This document shows positions 1 to 9,686 of a DNA stretch of 64,000 bases, one piece after another. The translations under genes and the position numbers were made by a program. Below the pieces are notes generated by a model. The model did not search any database, had not been told where the DNA came from, and was given only the letters and a program-made list of their open reading frames with translations. Positions within the stretch are counted from its first letter, which is position 1. Every line of letters starts with the position of its first letter. Origin of the DNA: Pandoraea terrae (GTDB lineage Bacteria > Pseudomonadota > Gammaproteobacteria > Burkholderiales > Burkholderiaceae); contig NZ_CABPRZ010000002.1 of NCBI RefSeq assembly GCF_902459695.1, positions 1 to 64,000 of the forward strand, given 5' to 3'.

Positions 1-261
1 GTGTTCGAGGAGATCCGCGGCCTGGGCCTGCTGCTCGGCGCGGTGCTCAAGCCGGCCTATGCGGGCAAGGCCAAGGATATCGTACGTGCAGCCGAGCAGA
101 GCGGACTCATGCTGTTGATCGCCGGGCCGGACGTCATTCGTTTTGCGCCAGCGCTCAATATCAGTGCCGAAGAAGCCGAAGAGGGCCTGCGCCGCCTCGA
201 TGCGGCCGTGGGCGCGTTTGTCGCCGCCCATCCCCCGGCGTTCATGGAGCGTACCGCATGA
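1..261 (+). CDS. astC: Succinylornithine/acetylornithine aminotransferase, C-terminal fragment
   Basis: Last 86 codons of a class-III PLP-dependent aminotransferase whose start lies before the window. The sequence FEEIRGLGLLLGAVL and the segment ending in NISAEEAEEGLRRLD are typical of the C-terminal domain of ArgD/AstC enzymes. The enzyme would transaminate N2-succinylornithine (and acetylornithine) with 2-oxoglutarate. Its stop TGA overlaps the next gene's ATG (ATGA at 258-261), so it is the first visible gene of the ast operon, and that context favours the AstC/AruC role over arginine biosynthesis. The PLP lysine is outside the window, so the call rests on the tail and the context. Confidence 0.88.
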   Translation: MFEEIRGLGLLLGAVLKPAYAGKAKDIVRAAEQSGLMLLIAGPDVIRFAPALNISAEEAEEGLRRLDAAVGAFVAAHPPAFMERTA

Positions 262-1328
262 TGGTGATTCGTCCCGCGCGTCTCGCCGATCTCGATCAGA
301 TCGAGCGCATGGCCGCTTCGACCGACCCGGTCCTGCACAGCTTGCCCCCGCAGCGCGACAAGTTGCACGACAAGCTGGTTCGTGCGGCCCACTCGTTCGA
401 GGCGGAAGTCGATTTCCCCGGCGAGGAAACCTATGTGTTCGTATTGGAAGATACTTCCAGCGGCAGATTGCGCGGCATTTGTTCGCTCGCCGCCGCGGCA
501 GGATTCGAGGAGCCGTTCTACGCCTATCGCAACGACGTGATCGTGCACGCGTCGCACGACCTTGGCGTGCACAGCCGGATTTACACGCTGACCGTCAGCC
601 ACGAACTCACCAGCTTCACGCAACTGGCGTCGTTTTACATCGACGCGGATTTGATCGCCACGACGCTGCCCCCGTTGCTGTCGTTGTCCCGCCTGATGTT
701 CATCGCGCAGCATCCGGAGCGCTTCGCCGAAGATCTGGTGGTGTCGCTGCCCGGGGTCACCGACGATGCCGGCCGATCGCCGTTCTGGGAAAACGTGGGC
801 CGCAAGTTCTTTGGCCTCGATTTTCTGCAGGCGGAGTTCCTGTCGGGCGGACGCAGCAAACCTTTCATTGCCGAATTGATGCCGCACCATCCTTTATACG
901 TTCCTTTGCTCTCGCCCGAGGCGCAGGCCGTCATGGGGCAGGTGCACCCGCGCTCGCAATTGCCGTGGTCGCTGTTGTCCCGGGAAGGCTTCGAGTCGGA
1001 CCGCTTCATCGATATTTTTGACGCAGGACCGGTCATGTGCGCGAAGCGCAGCATGTGCCGGACCGTGCGTGACAGCCGTTTGCTGCCTGTGCGCGTTGCC
1101 GACGGCGACGCCCCCGGCGCAGCCGCTGGCGAGCCATGGCTGGTCGCCAACGATGCCGTCGACGCGTTTCGCGCAACCCTCATCCACGTTGCCCCGGCTG
1201 CCGGCGGCGCCGCGCCCGAGGCGGTGACGCTGCGGGCGGCAGATGCCGATGCTCTTGGCGTCGAGTCCGGCGACACGGTTCGCGGTATTCCATTGCCGGC
1301 CGGCACGTATCGGCCGGCCCCGCGATAA
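258..1328 (+). CDS. aruF: Arginine/ornithine N-succinyltransferase, alpha subunit
   Basis: 356 aa. First step of the arginine succinyltransferase pathway: transfer of succinyl from succinyl-CoA to the alpha-amino group of arginine (or ornithine) in the cytoplasm. The protein opens with MMVIRPARLADLDQIERMA, the acyltransferase-like N-terminus of the AstA family, and carries the family block FIAELMPHHPLYVPLL near residue 210. It is a paralogue of the following gene, which has FVAELMPKHPVYVDFL at the matching place. Two-subunit forms (AruF/AruG) are known from Pseudomonas and Burkholderia, whereas E. coli has one AstA. ATGA overlap with astC; 10 bp before aruG. Confidence 0.93.
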   Translation: MMVIRPARLADLDQIERMAASTDPVLHSLPPQRDKLHDKLVRAAHSFEAEVDFPGEETYVFVLEDTSSGRLRGICSLAAAAGFEEPFYAYRNDVIVHASHDLGVHSRIYTLTVSHELTSFTQLASFYIDADLIATTLPPLLSLSRLMFIAQHPERFAEDLVVSLPGVTDDAGRSPFWENVGRKFFGLDFLQAEFLSGGRSKPFIAELMPHHPLYVPLLSPEAQAVMGQVHPRSQLPWSLLSREGFESDRFIDIFDAGPVMCAKRSMCRTVRDSRLLPVRVADGDAPGAAAGEPWLVANDAVDAFRATLIHVAPAAGGAAPEAVTLRAADADALGVESGDTVRGIPLPAGTYRPAPR

Positions 1329-1338
1329 GGAGGCGGCC

Positions 1339-3881
<2,543 letters not shown>

Positions 3882-3901
3882 CGGCGAACGGAGACGAACC
3901 G

Positions 3902-5263
3902 ATGACGCACCCCATCGCCATGGAAGCCAATTTCGACGGGCTTGTCGGCCCGACCCACAATTACGCCGGCCTTTCGTACGGCAATCTTGCCTCGGCGTCG
4001 AACGTGAACAGCGTCTCGAATCCGCGCGCTGCTGCGCGGCAGGGGCTCGTCAAAATGAAGGCGTTGGCCGATCTCGGCTACGCGCAAGGCATTTTGCCGC
4101 CACAGGAGCGTCCCTCGGTCGGACTACTGCGCACGTTGGGATTTTCCGGCGGCGACGCGCACATCCTTCGGCAGGCCGCGCGCCGCGCGCCGGAACTTCT
4201 CGCTGCGGCGTGCTCGGCGTCGAGCATGTGGACGGCCAACGCGGCGACGGTGAGTCCGTCGGCCGATACCGCAGACGGGCGGGTGCATTTTACGGCGGCG
4301 AATCTGTGCAGCAAGCTGCATCGCGCGACCGAACATGAGACGACGTCGCGCATACTGGCCGCCATTTTTTCGGATGAGCACCGCTTTGCGCATCATCCGG
4401 CGCTGCCCGGCTGGCCGACGCTCGGTGACGAGGGCGCGGCGAATCACACGCGGTTTTGCGGCGCTTACGATACCGCCGGCGTGGCGTTCTTCGTCTATGG
4501 CCGCAACGATCTCGCCACGGCCCAGCCAACGCGCAAGTTTCCGGCTCGCCAGACGCTGCAGGCCAGCCAGGCAATCGCGAGGTTTCACGGCTTGAGCGAC
4601 GACCGCGTCGTGTTTGCCCAGCAACATCCCGACGCCATTGACGCGGGCGTGTTCCATAACGACGTCATTGCCGTCGGCAACCAGAACGTGCTGTTCTGCC
4701 ATGAGCAGGCGTTTGCGGATCAGGCCGGTGTCTATGCCGAGTTGCGCGCCAAACTGGCCGCGCGCGGCGTTGCGCTTGACGTGATCGAAGTGCCGCGCTC
4801 GGCGGTGTCGCTTGACGACGCCGTGCGCAGCTACCTGTTCAACAGTCAATTGCTGGCGCGCGCGGAGGGCGGCATGCGGCTCGTGGTGCCGCAGGAGTGC
4901 CAGGAACGTGTCGACGTGTGGCGCTATCTGGAGTCGCTGACGGCCGGTGGCGGTCCGATTCGTGAATTGAAAGTGTTCAACTTGCGTGAAAGCATGCGCA
5001 ATGGCGGCGGGCCTGCCTGCTTGCGTCTTCGGGTCGTGCTGACCGAGGCGGAGCGTCGCGCGACGCATTCGGGCATCTGGATGAACGACACGTTGTTCAC
5101 GTCCTTGAATGCCTGGGTCGATAAACACTATCGTGACCGTCTGAGCATGGCTGATCTCGCGGATCCTTCGCTGCTCACCGAGTCGCGTACGGCGCTCGAC
5201 GCATTGTCGCAATTGCTCGGGCTCGGGAGCCTGTATCCGTTCCAGCGTGAAGGCGCTGGCTGA
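3902..5263 (+). CDS. astB: N-succinylarginine dihydrolase
   Basis: 453 aa from the chosen start. Hydrolyses N2-succinylarginine to succinylornithine, CO2 and ammonia. The N-terminus [17 protein letters not shown] is diagnostic of AstB. The amidinotransferase-fold catalytic residues appear as [11 protein letters not shown] (His about 252) and [12 protein letters not shown] (Cys about 373). Two starts are plausible: ATG 3878, which overlaps the astD stop, and ATG 3902, which has GGAGA at 3890-3894. I prefer 3902 because of the ribosome-binding site and closer fit to the family length. No astE follows, so succinylglutamate desuccinylase must be encoded elsewhere. Confidence 0.95.
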   Translation: MTHPIAMEANFDGLVGPTHNYAGLSYGNLASASNVNSVSNPRAAARQGLVKMKALADLGYAQGILPPQERPSVGLLRTLGFSGGDAHILRQAARRAPELLAAACSASSMWTANAATVSPSADTADGRVHFTAANLCSKLHRATEHETTSRILAAIFSDEHRFAHHPALPGWPTLGDEGAANHTRFCGAYDTAGVAFFVYGRNDLATAQPTRKFPARQTLQASQAIARFHGLSDDRVVFAQQHPDAIDAGVFHNDVIAVGNQNVLFCHEQAFADQAGVYAELRAKLAARGVALDVIEVPRSAVSLDDAVRSYLFNSQLLARAEGGMRLVVPQECQERVDVWRYLESLTAGGGPIRELKVFNLRESMRNGGGPACLRLRVVLTEAERRATHSGIWMNDTLFTSLNAWVDKHYRDRLSMADLADPSLLTESRTALDALSQLLGLGSLYPFQREGAG

Positions 5264-5275
5264 GCAATTTGGATA

Positions 5276-5295
5276 TCCCACATTGACGCGTGGGA
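5276..5295. terminator. Weak hairpin after astB
   Basis: Six-base-pair stem TCCCAC/GTGGGA with an 8-nt loop, 13 bp downstream of the astB stop. There is no T-run, so it may be a transcript end or a simple RNA 3' structure for the ast operon. Low confidence. Confidence 0.25.
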
Positions 5296-5352
5296 CGCTG
5301 CAGGGCAGAGTAGCTGAGCGGCGGCGTGCCGCGCCCTGAGGGGGATGGACTC

Positions 5353-5919
5353 ATGACCACCGTGATCGGCCTGTCCGGCAGCCTTCGCCGCGATTCCTTC
5401 AATACCGCGCTGCTGCGTGCAGCCTCGGGGGTGATGCCGGCTGGCGTCACGCTCGATATCCGGACGCTGCACGGCGTCCCGTTATATGACGGGGACGTCG
5501 AGGCGGCCGAAGGCATTCCGCCCGCTGTCACCGAATTGAAAGACGCCATCGCCCGCGCGGACGGTCTCGTCCTGGCCACCCCCGAATACAACAACGGCAT
5601 TCCGGGCGTCTTCAAGAACGGGATCGATTGGCTGTCCCGGCCACCGGCAGATATCGCGCGCGTCTTCAAGGGCAAGCCCGTGGCGGTGATTGGCGCATCG
5701 CCAGGCGGCTTTGGTACGATCCTGAGCCAGAACGCCTGGCAGCCCGTGCTTCGCACGCTGGGGACAACGCCCTGGTGGCAGGGCCGCCTGCTGGTGTCAC
5801 ACGCGAGTCAGGTGTTCGATGCTCAGGGCCGCCTCGTGGACGAAGCCGTCGGACGTCAATTGGCCGAGTTCATGCAGGGGTTCGCGCAGTTCATCGGCGC
5901 GCAACGCCGGGCGGACTGA
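5353..5919 (+). CDS. NADPH-dependent FMN reductase
   Basis: 188 aa, flavodoxin-like fold. MTTVIGLSGSLRRDSFNTAL contains the phosphate-binding GSLRRxSxN motif of the NADPH-dependent FMN reductase family (SsuE/chromate-reductase/azoreductase group), followed by TPEYNNGIPGVFKNGIDW, the conserved flavin-contact segment. It likely reduces FMN or quinones with NADPH in the cytoplasm. The start at 5353 is preceded by GAGGGGGA; the frame is open to 5326 without a better site. The gene stands alone 90 bp after astB and need not belong to arginine catabolism. The exact substrate cannot be told. Confidence 0.88.
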   Translation: MTTVIGLSGSLRRDSFNTALLRAASGVMPAGVTLDIRTLHGVPLYDGDVEAAEGIPPAVTELKDAIARADGLVLATPEYNNGIPGVFKNGIDWLSRPPADIARVFKGKPVAVIGASPGGFGTILSQNAWQPVLRTLGTTPWWQGRLLVSHASQVFDAQGRLVDEAVGRQLAEFMQGFAQFIGAQRRAD

Positions 5920-6529
5920 CTGAATTTTTCGCGTACCGATCCTTCTCGTTTCACGTTCGCAACGTTTTGTTTTGCCGTTTGCGTGGGGCGTTGCGGGCGC
6001 ACATGTCGTTGGCTGGCGCACGGAGTCGCCACGTCCGGCAAATCAATCAGAAATGACGCGATTGGGTCAGCGTTGCGCTTCGCGTATGAGCTTCGGTCTA
6101 TACGCCCGGCGTCGCCTCCGGTGCAAAACAAACCGGGAGCAGCCGCGCTGCACCGGTTTTCGGCATAGCGGCGGATTTCAAGAATGAAACACGCTTTATT
6201 ATTGATTCACAACATGAAGAATGCTGCTCAACCCATTGATATAAATAAAATATATGGGTGATTTGCGCGGTGCCGCATAGCCAGGTCCCGGCATCGGCTC
6301 TTCAAAACTGAAACGTCGCAAGTAAGTGTAAACCCTTAAATCCCTGCACATTGAAACTCGGCAGACGCTCGCTATTTCCGCATTCAGAAAATCTTCTTGT
6401 ATTTCAAGGGATTGCATGTGATTCCGGAGGGTTTGCATCATCCGGCATTGAATATGCCTGTGTTTGGGTTGGCCCGGCGGTGGCGCGCCGGCCGTTCCCC
6501 CCGTGCCATTCAATTACGGGAGTTTAACC
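5920..6529. promoter_or_regulatory. 610-bp leader upstream of the Fap-like cassette
   Basis: No credible coding region. The first half is GC-rich and contains a hairpin CCGGTGCA/TGCACCGG (6118-6156) followed by TTTT, a possible terminator. From about 6183 to 6410 it becomes AT-rich, unlike its surroundings, and holds an inverted repeat ACCCAT/ATGGGT (6231-6236 and 6254-6259) around a run of A and T. Such an AT-rich leader before an exported-fibre operon would suit a silencer protein or a dedicated activator; this is inference. A CGGGAG sequence (6517-6522) precedes the first gene. Confidence 0.5.
6118..6160 (+). terminator. Possible terminator hairpin
   Basis: Perfect 8-bp inverted repeat CCGGTGCA/TGCACCGG with a 23-nt loop, followed directly by TTTT. 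It lies 200 bp after the FMN reductase and before the AT-rich leader. The long loop makes it a weak candidate. Confidence 0.3.
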
Positions 6530-7669
6530 ATGAAGCGGAGTTTAATTGCGTCGGCTGTCTTGCTTGCCCTGGGTTGTGCCACCCAGGTGTGGGCGAACCC
6601 GACCAACACCAACGAGGAAGGCAAGAAGGTTACTCAAACAGCAACTGCCACCTCTACTCAATCAGGTTCCGGGGCGGCTGCGAATGAAAATTCGCTAGCC
6701 GTACAAGCAAATGGTTCAGGTAACAACAATAGTTCCGGCGACAACAGGAACAATAAAGGCAAGGTCAAGGCCGAAGGACTCGGCACGGCAGCGGCAAACA
6801 ACGGCTCGGTTGCTTCGGCGACCTTTACCAACGCGTTCAACACCAGCAAGGCAATTGCCATCAGTCGTCTCGACGGCTATGTCACCGACATCCATGTGAA
6901 CAACATCGGTAACACCGCCTGGAATTCGGGCGATGCGAATGGTGGCCGGGGTGGCAAGGGCGGTACCGGCAATGGCGGTACTGGCAATGGCGGTGTCGGC
7001 AATGGCGGTGACAGCGGTAATGGCGGCGCAGGCGGTACGGCCACCAACGCTGGCGCGCATGCCGGTAAAGCCACCAACGCAGGCAGCTGGGCAGGTAATG
7101 GCAACGGCGGTGACGGTGGCAAGGGCGGCAAGGGCGTCGGTGTGGGCGGTGACGCAGGTGCTGCCAGCTTGGCATATGGTGGTCAAAGCAGTGGGTCTGG
7201 CGGCGATGCGCATTCCAAGAAGGGCGCATCAACCGGTGGTGCAGGTTCGGGCGGCGCCGTTGGCGCCACCTCGGCTGGCGCGACTGCGGCGGCTGGTGGT
7301 AACGGCTCGGGCACCGGCGGTGGCGGCGGTGGCGGTGGTGCCGGAACTGGCGGCAGCGCCACCAACGGCGGTTCGTCGACGTTTGCCAGCAATGGTAGCG
7401 CCACGGCAGGTAACGGCGCAGTCAGCGGATCCGGCGGCACGGGCAATGGCGGCGCGGGCAATGGCGGTACGGGCAATGGTGCAACGGGTGGTGCAGGTGG
7501 CAACGGCGGCGTGAATTCGGTCGACGCGGGTACCTTCAACATGTCGAGCAACATGAGCGGGATCGGCAATGCTGCGGCGGGCGTGATGGTCGTGAGCCAA
7601 AACAGCGGCTTCGCATCGTTACTGCAACAAAGCGTCAACGTGCAGGCTAATCTCAACGTCGGTCATTAA
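6530..7669 (+). CDS. Glycine-rich exported protein, putative Fap-like fibre subunit
   Basis: 379 aa. A signal peptide (residues 1-23, cleavage after VWA) is followed by a Thr/Ser/Asn-rich segment, a motif AISRLDGYVTD (residues 110-120), then about 200 residues of imperfect GNGGxG repeats, and a C-terminal segment SGIGN...QNSGFASLLQQSVNV (residues 343-371). That tail resembles the Gln/Asn-containing repeats of bacterial functional amyloids and is echoed in the next gene. First gene of a cassette with a C39 peptidase and an outer-membrane channel, as in Fap operons, so it is probably the major exported or fibre-forming product. No catalytic motif is seen. The role is inferred; the secretion signal and repeats are seen. 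Confidence 0.8.
   Translation: MKRSLIASAVLLALGCATQVWANPTNTNEEGKKVTQTATATSTQSGSGAAANENSLAVQANGSGNNNSSGDNRNNKGKVKAEGLGTAAANNGSVASATFTNAFNTSKAIAISRLDGYVTDIHVNNIGNTAWNSGDANGGRGGKGGTGNGGTGNGGVGNGGDSGNGGAGGTATNAGAHAGKATNAGSWAGNGNGGDGGKGGKGVGVGGDAGAASLAYGGQSSGSGGDAHSKKGASTGGAGSGGAVGATSAGATAAAGGNGSGTGGGGGGGGAGTGGSATNGGSSTFASNGSATAGNGAVSGSGGTGNGGAGNGGTGNGATGGAGGNGGVNSVDAGTFNMSSNMSGIGNAAAGVMVVSQNSGFASLLQQSVNVQANLNVGH
6938..7036 (+). repeat. 15-bp-period repeat encoding GTGNG-type units
   Basis: Imperfect tandem copies of GGTACCGGCAATGGC-like units (for example 6961-6975 and 6976-6990) encode repeated Gly-Thr/Val-Gly-Asn-Gly pentapeptides. A second block with the same unit lies at 7437-7520. Such repeats can expand or contract by slippage. 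Confidence 0.7.
7437..7520 (+). repeat. Second GNGG-coding repeat block
   Basis: Imperfect repeats of GGCGGCACGGGCAATGGC type encoding GGTGNGGAGNGG, the same unit as at 6938-7036, near the 3' end of the glycine-rich gene. The two blocks could recombine and shorten the protein by about 160 residues while staying in frame. Confidence 0.65.
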
Positions 7670-7752
7670 TCTCGGGAGCAAATGCCGCGGGGCCATCCGG
7701 TCTCGCGGCAATGCCGCTTGCGCAACGTACTGGCAAGCAAAGGAGATGGGTC

Positions 7753-8247
7753 ATGAACACGATCCCGAGATCACGGACGGCTGCACAGATGCTCGTGCGC
7801 AGGGCTGCGCCCGCCTTCTTCATGGGCAGTCTTCTGGCGTTTGGGGCCAGCGCGATAGCCGCGCCCGGCGATGTGCCCGCCGCCGATAGCCCGACACTCG
7901 TACGCGGCCTGTTCCGGCTGCCCGACGCCGCGCTCACGGCGCACTCGCCCGACGCGGGCGATGCGGCACCCTCAACCTCGAAAGTCGCTGAATCGTCAGT
8001 CAAGGGACTCGGCCACGCCCTGTCAAGCGCGGACCTCGATCGTTACCGCGGTGGCGCACAAGTGCTCAACGTCATGGAACTCAACGGCGTTGTGGCAAAC
8101 AACGTTGCCAGCCAGGTTGCCACTGGTTCGAACGCCATTTCAGCGAACGCATTTACCGGCTTTTCCGGACTCGGCAACGTGATCCAGAACTCCGGTGCGA
8201 ACGTGTTGATTCAGAACGCAACGATTTTGAATGTGGAGTTCAAATAG
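7753..8247 (+). CDS. Exported protein with double-glycine motif, Fap-like cassette
   Basis: 164 aa. A long signal peptide (residues 1-37, ending AIAA) is followed by a linker and then ALSSADLDRYRGG (residues 89-101), which closely resembles the LSxxELxxIxGG double-glycine leader motif cut by C39 peptidases. Behind it are 63 residues rich in Asn, Val and Gly, ending SGLGNVIQNSGANVLIQ, matching the C-terminal motif of the preceding gene product. The start at 7753 has AAAGGAGAT upstream. The C39 peptidase gene follows after 4 bp. Likely a processed minor fibre subunit or nucleator; no family is recognised with certainty. Confidence 0.82.
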   Translation: MNTIPRSRTAAQMLVRRAAPAFFMGSLLAFGASAIAAPGDVPAADSPTLVRGLFRLPDAALTAHSPDAGDAAPSTSKVAESSVKGLGHALSSADLDRYRGGAQVLNVMELNGVVANNVASQVATGSNAISANAFTGFSGLGNVIQNSGANVLIQNATILNVEFK

Positions 8248-8251
8248 TGTC

Positions 8252-8953
8252 ATGAAACCGATCGCGCGCCGCGCATTCGCCTTCATTCTGCCGCTGCTTG
8301 CGGGCAGTGGCATTGCGCTTGCCGCCCGCGCGGACACCATCGAGCTTCCGGACCACGGCGGCACCTATGCCGTGCGCGTAACGAGCCTGAAAGAGGCGCG
8401 CTTCCTGCGCACGATCCGCCAGCAATTCGACTTCAGCTGCGGCTCCGCGGCCGTCGCGACCTTGATGACGTACCACTATGGTCAGCCGACGACAGAGCAG
8501 GCCGTGTTCGAGGAGATGTTCGCGCATGGCGACCAGCAGAAGATCCGGAAGGAGGGTTTTTCGTTGCTCGACATGAAGATGTACCTGGAAGCCCATGGCT
8601 TTGTGGCAGACGGATTTGAACTGCCGCTTGAGCAACTGGCACAGACGCACGTGCCGGCCATCGTGTTGATCACGGAAAGCGGGTACCACCATTTCGTTGT
8701 GGTCAAGGGCATTCGCGACGGCCAGGTGCTGGTCGGCGACCCCGCGCTCGGCACGCGCGCAATGTCGCGCGCGGCCTTTGATGCGGCGTGGGATAGCCGC
8801 GTGTTGTTTGTGGTGCACAACCATGAGGAACTGGCGCAATTCAATCAACCTGTCGACTGGCGGGTCGCGCCTCGCGCGCCGCTGGCGATGGGAATCGATC
8901 GCAGCGGGCTGAACACGGTGGTGATGCCGAAGTTCGGTCCCAGCGATTTCTGA
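8252..8953 (+). CDS. Periplasmic C39-family peptidase (FapD-like)
   Basis: 233 aa. Signal peptide (residues 1-28) followed by a stand-alone peptidase C39 domain. QQFDFSCGSAAVATLM gives the oxyanion Gln (about 57) and nucleophile Cys63; GYHHFVVVKG gives His147; VGDPALG gives Asp163, so the catalytic triad is complete. Most C39 domains sit on ABC transporters in the cytoplasm; this one has no transporter and is exported, as in FapD of Pseudomonas functional-amyloid operons. Its neighbours on both sides encode exported proteins with a double-glycine motif, which makes them the obvious substrates (inference). Confidence 0.88.
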   Translation: MKPIARRAFAFILPLLAGSGIALAARADTIELPDHGGTYAVRVTSLKEARFLRTIRQQFDFSCGSAAVATLMTYHYGQPTTEQAVFEEMFAHGDQQKIRKEGFSLLDMKMYLEAHGFVADGFELPLEQLAQTHVPAIVLITESGYHHFVVVKGIRDGQVLVGDPALGTRAMSRAAFDAAWDSRVLFVVHNHEELAQFNQPVDWRVAPRAPLAMGIDRSGLNTVVMPKFGPSDF

Positions 8954-8962
8954 GAGGCCATC

Positions 8963-9610
8963 ATGCATCGTATCGCATACGGATTCGTTGCGCGGCCAAG
9001 GACCCTCGCGGCGCTCGGCGCACTGTGTGCGCTGAGCGCGCCGGCGGGCGCGCAAAGCATCGAATCGACGTCGGCGCCCGCCGGGCCGGCGTGGCAGGAT
9101 TCCGCAACGTTTGAGGAAACGGCGGGCTCGGACGCAGACACCACACCGGCGCGCCCGCCGCCGGCCCAATGGCGAGAGCGCGGCGGCCAGGGGCGGACCT
9201 GGCTGGCCGTGAGCACGGCGCGGCTCGACGGCCTGCGCGGCGGCTTCGACCTGAACGGCCTGCAAGTGTCGTTCGGCATTGCCCGGGCGGTCTACATCAA
9301 CGGCAATCTTGTGACGACCACCAGTTTCAACATCCCGGACATCGCCAACATCACAAGCCAACAGGCGCAGACGCTCGCCACGCAGTTGAGAAACGTCACG
9401 CTGGTGCAAAACGGGCCGGCCAACAATTTCAATCCAGGAGCAATCAACGCACAGGCACTGCTGTCGGTCGTACAGAACACACTCGATAACCAGACCATCA
9501 AGAGTCTGACCACGGTGAACATTGCCGTGAATAGCCTGGGCCTATTGAAGACGATGAACGCGCAAGCGTTGCTTTCCAATGCGCTGCAAGCGGCGGCGGG
9601 CGTGAGATGA
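8963..9610 (+). CDS. Exported protein with double-glycine motif, Fap-like cassette
   Basis: 215 aa. Signal peptide (residues 1-30, ending PAGA), an acidic and Pro-rich linker, then AVSTARLDGLRGG (residues 82-94), nearly the same as ALSSADLDRYRGG in the gene before the peptidase. The 121 residues after the GG are rich in Asn, Gln, Ala and Leu with hydrophobic stretches (NFNPGAINAQALLSVVQNTL). Nothing enzymatic is visible. Position between peptidase and channel recalls FapE in Pseudomonas operons, but I see no sequence match to it. The start at 8963 is preceded by GAGAGG. Confidence 0.8.
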   Translation: MHRIAYGFVARPRTLAALGALCALSAPAGAQSIESTSAPAGPAWQDSATFEETAGSDADTTPARPPPAQWRERGGQGRTWLAVSTARLDGLRGGFDLNGLQVSFGIARAVYINGNLVTTTSFNIPDIANITSQQAQTLATQLRNVTLVQNGPANNFNPGAINAQALLSVVQNTLDNQTIKSLTTVNIAVNSLGLLKTMNAQALLSNALQAAAGVR

Positions 9611-9686
9611 GCGTACCGCCGACATCGTCGTAACTGGCAAGCACGCGACGGGGCGCGGCAGCGCCGCTCGCGAAGGGAGATGCGCC

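Noticed and set aside
6938-7520. Regularly spaced repeats that might suggest a CRISPR array
   Set aside because: Units are short, degenerate and in frame, coding Gly-rich peptides; no conserved 28-37-bp repeat with unique spacers and no cas genes.
7183-7656. Pro-rich minus-strand frame (PPLPVPPLP type)
   Set aside because: Direct mirror of the GNGG repeats of the glycine-rich gene; no start signal.
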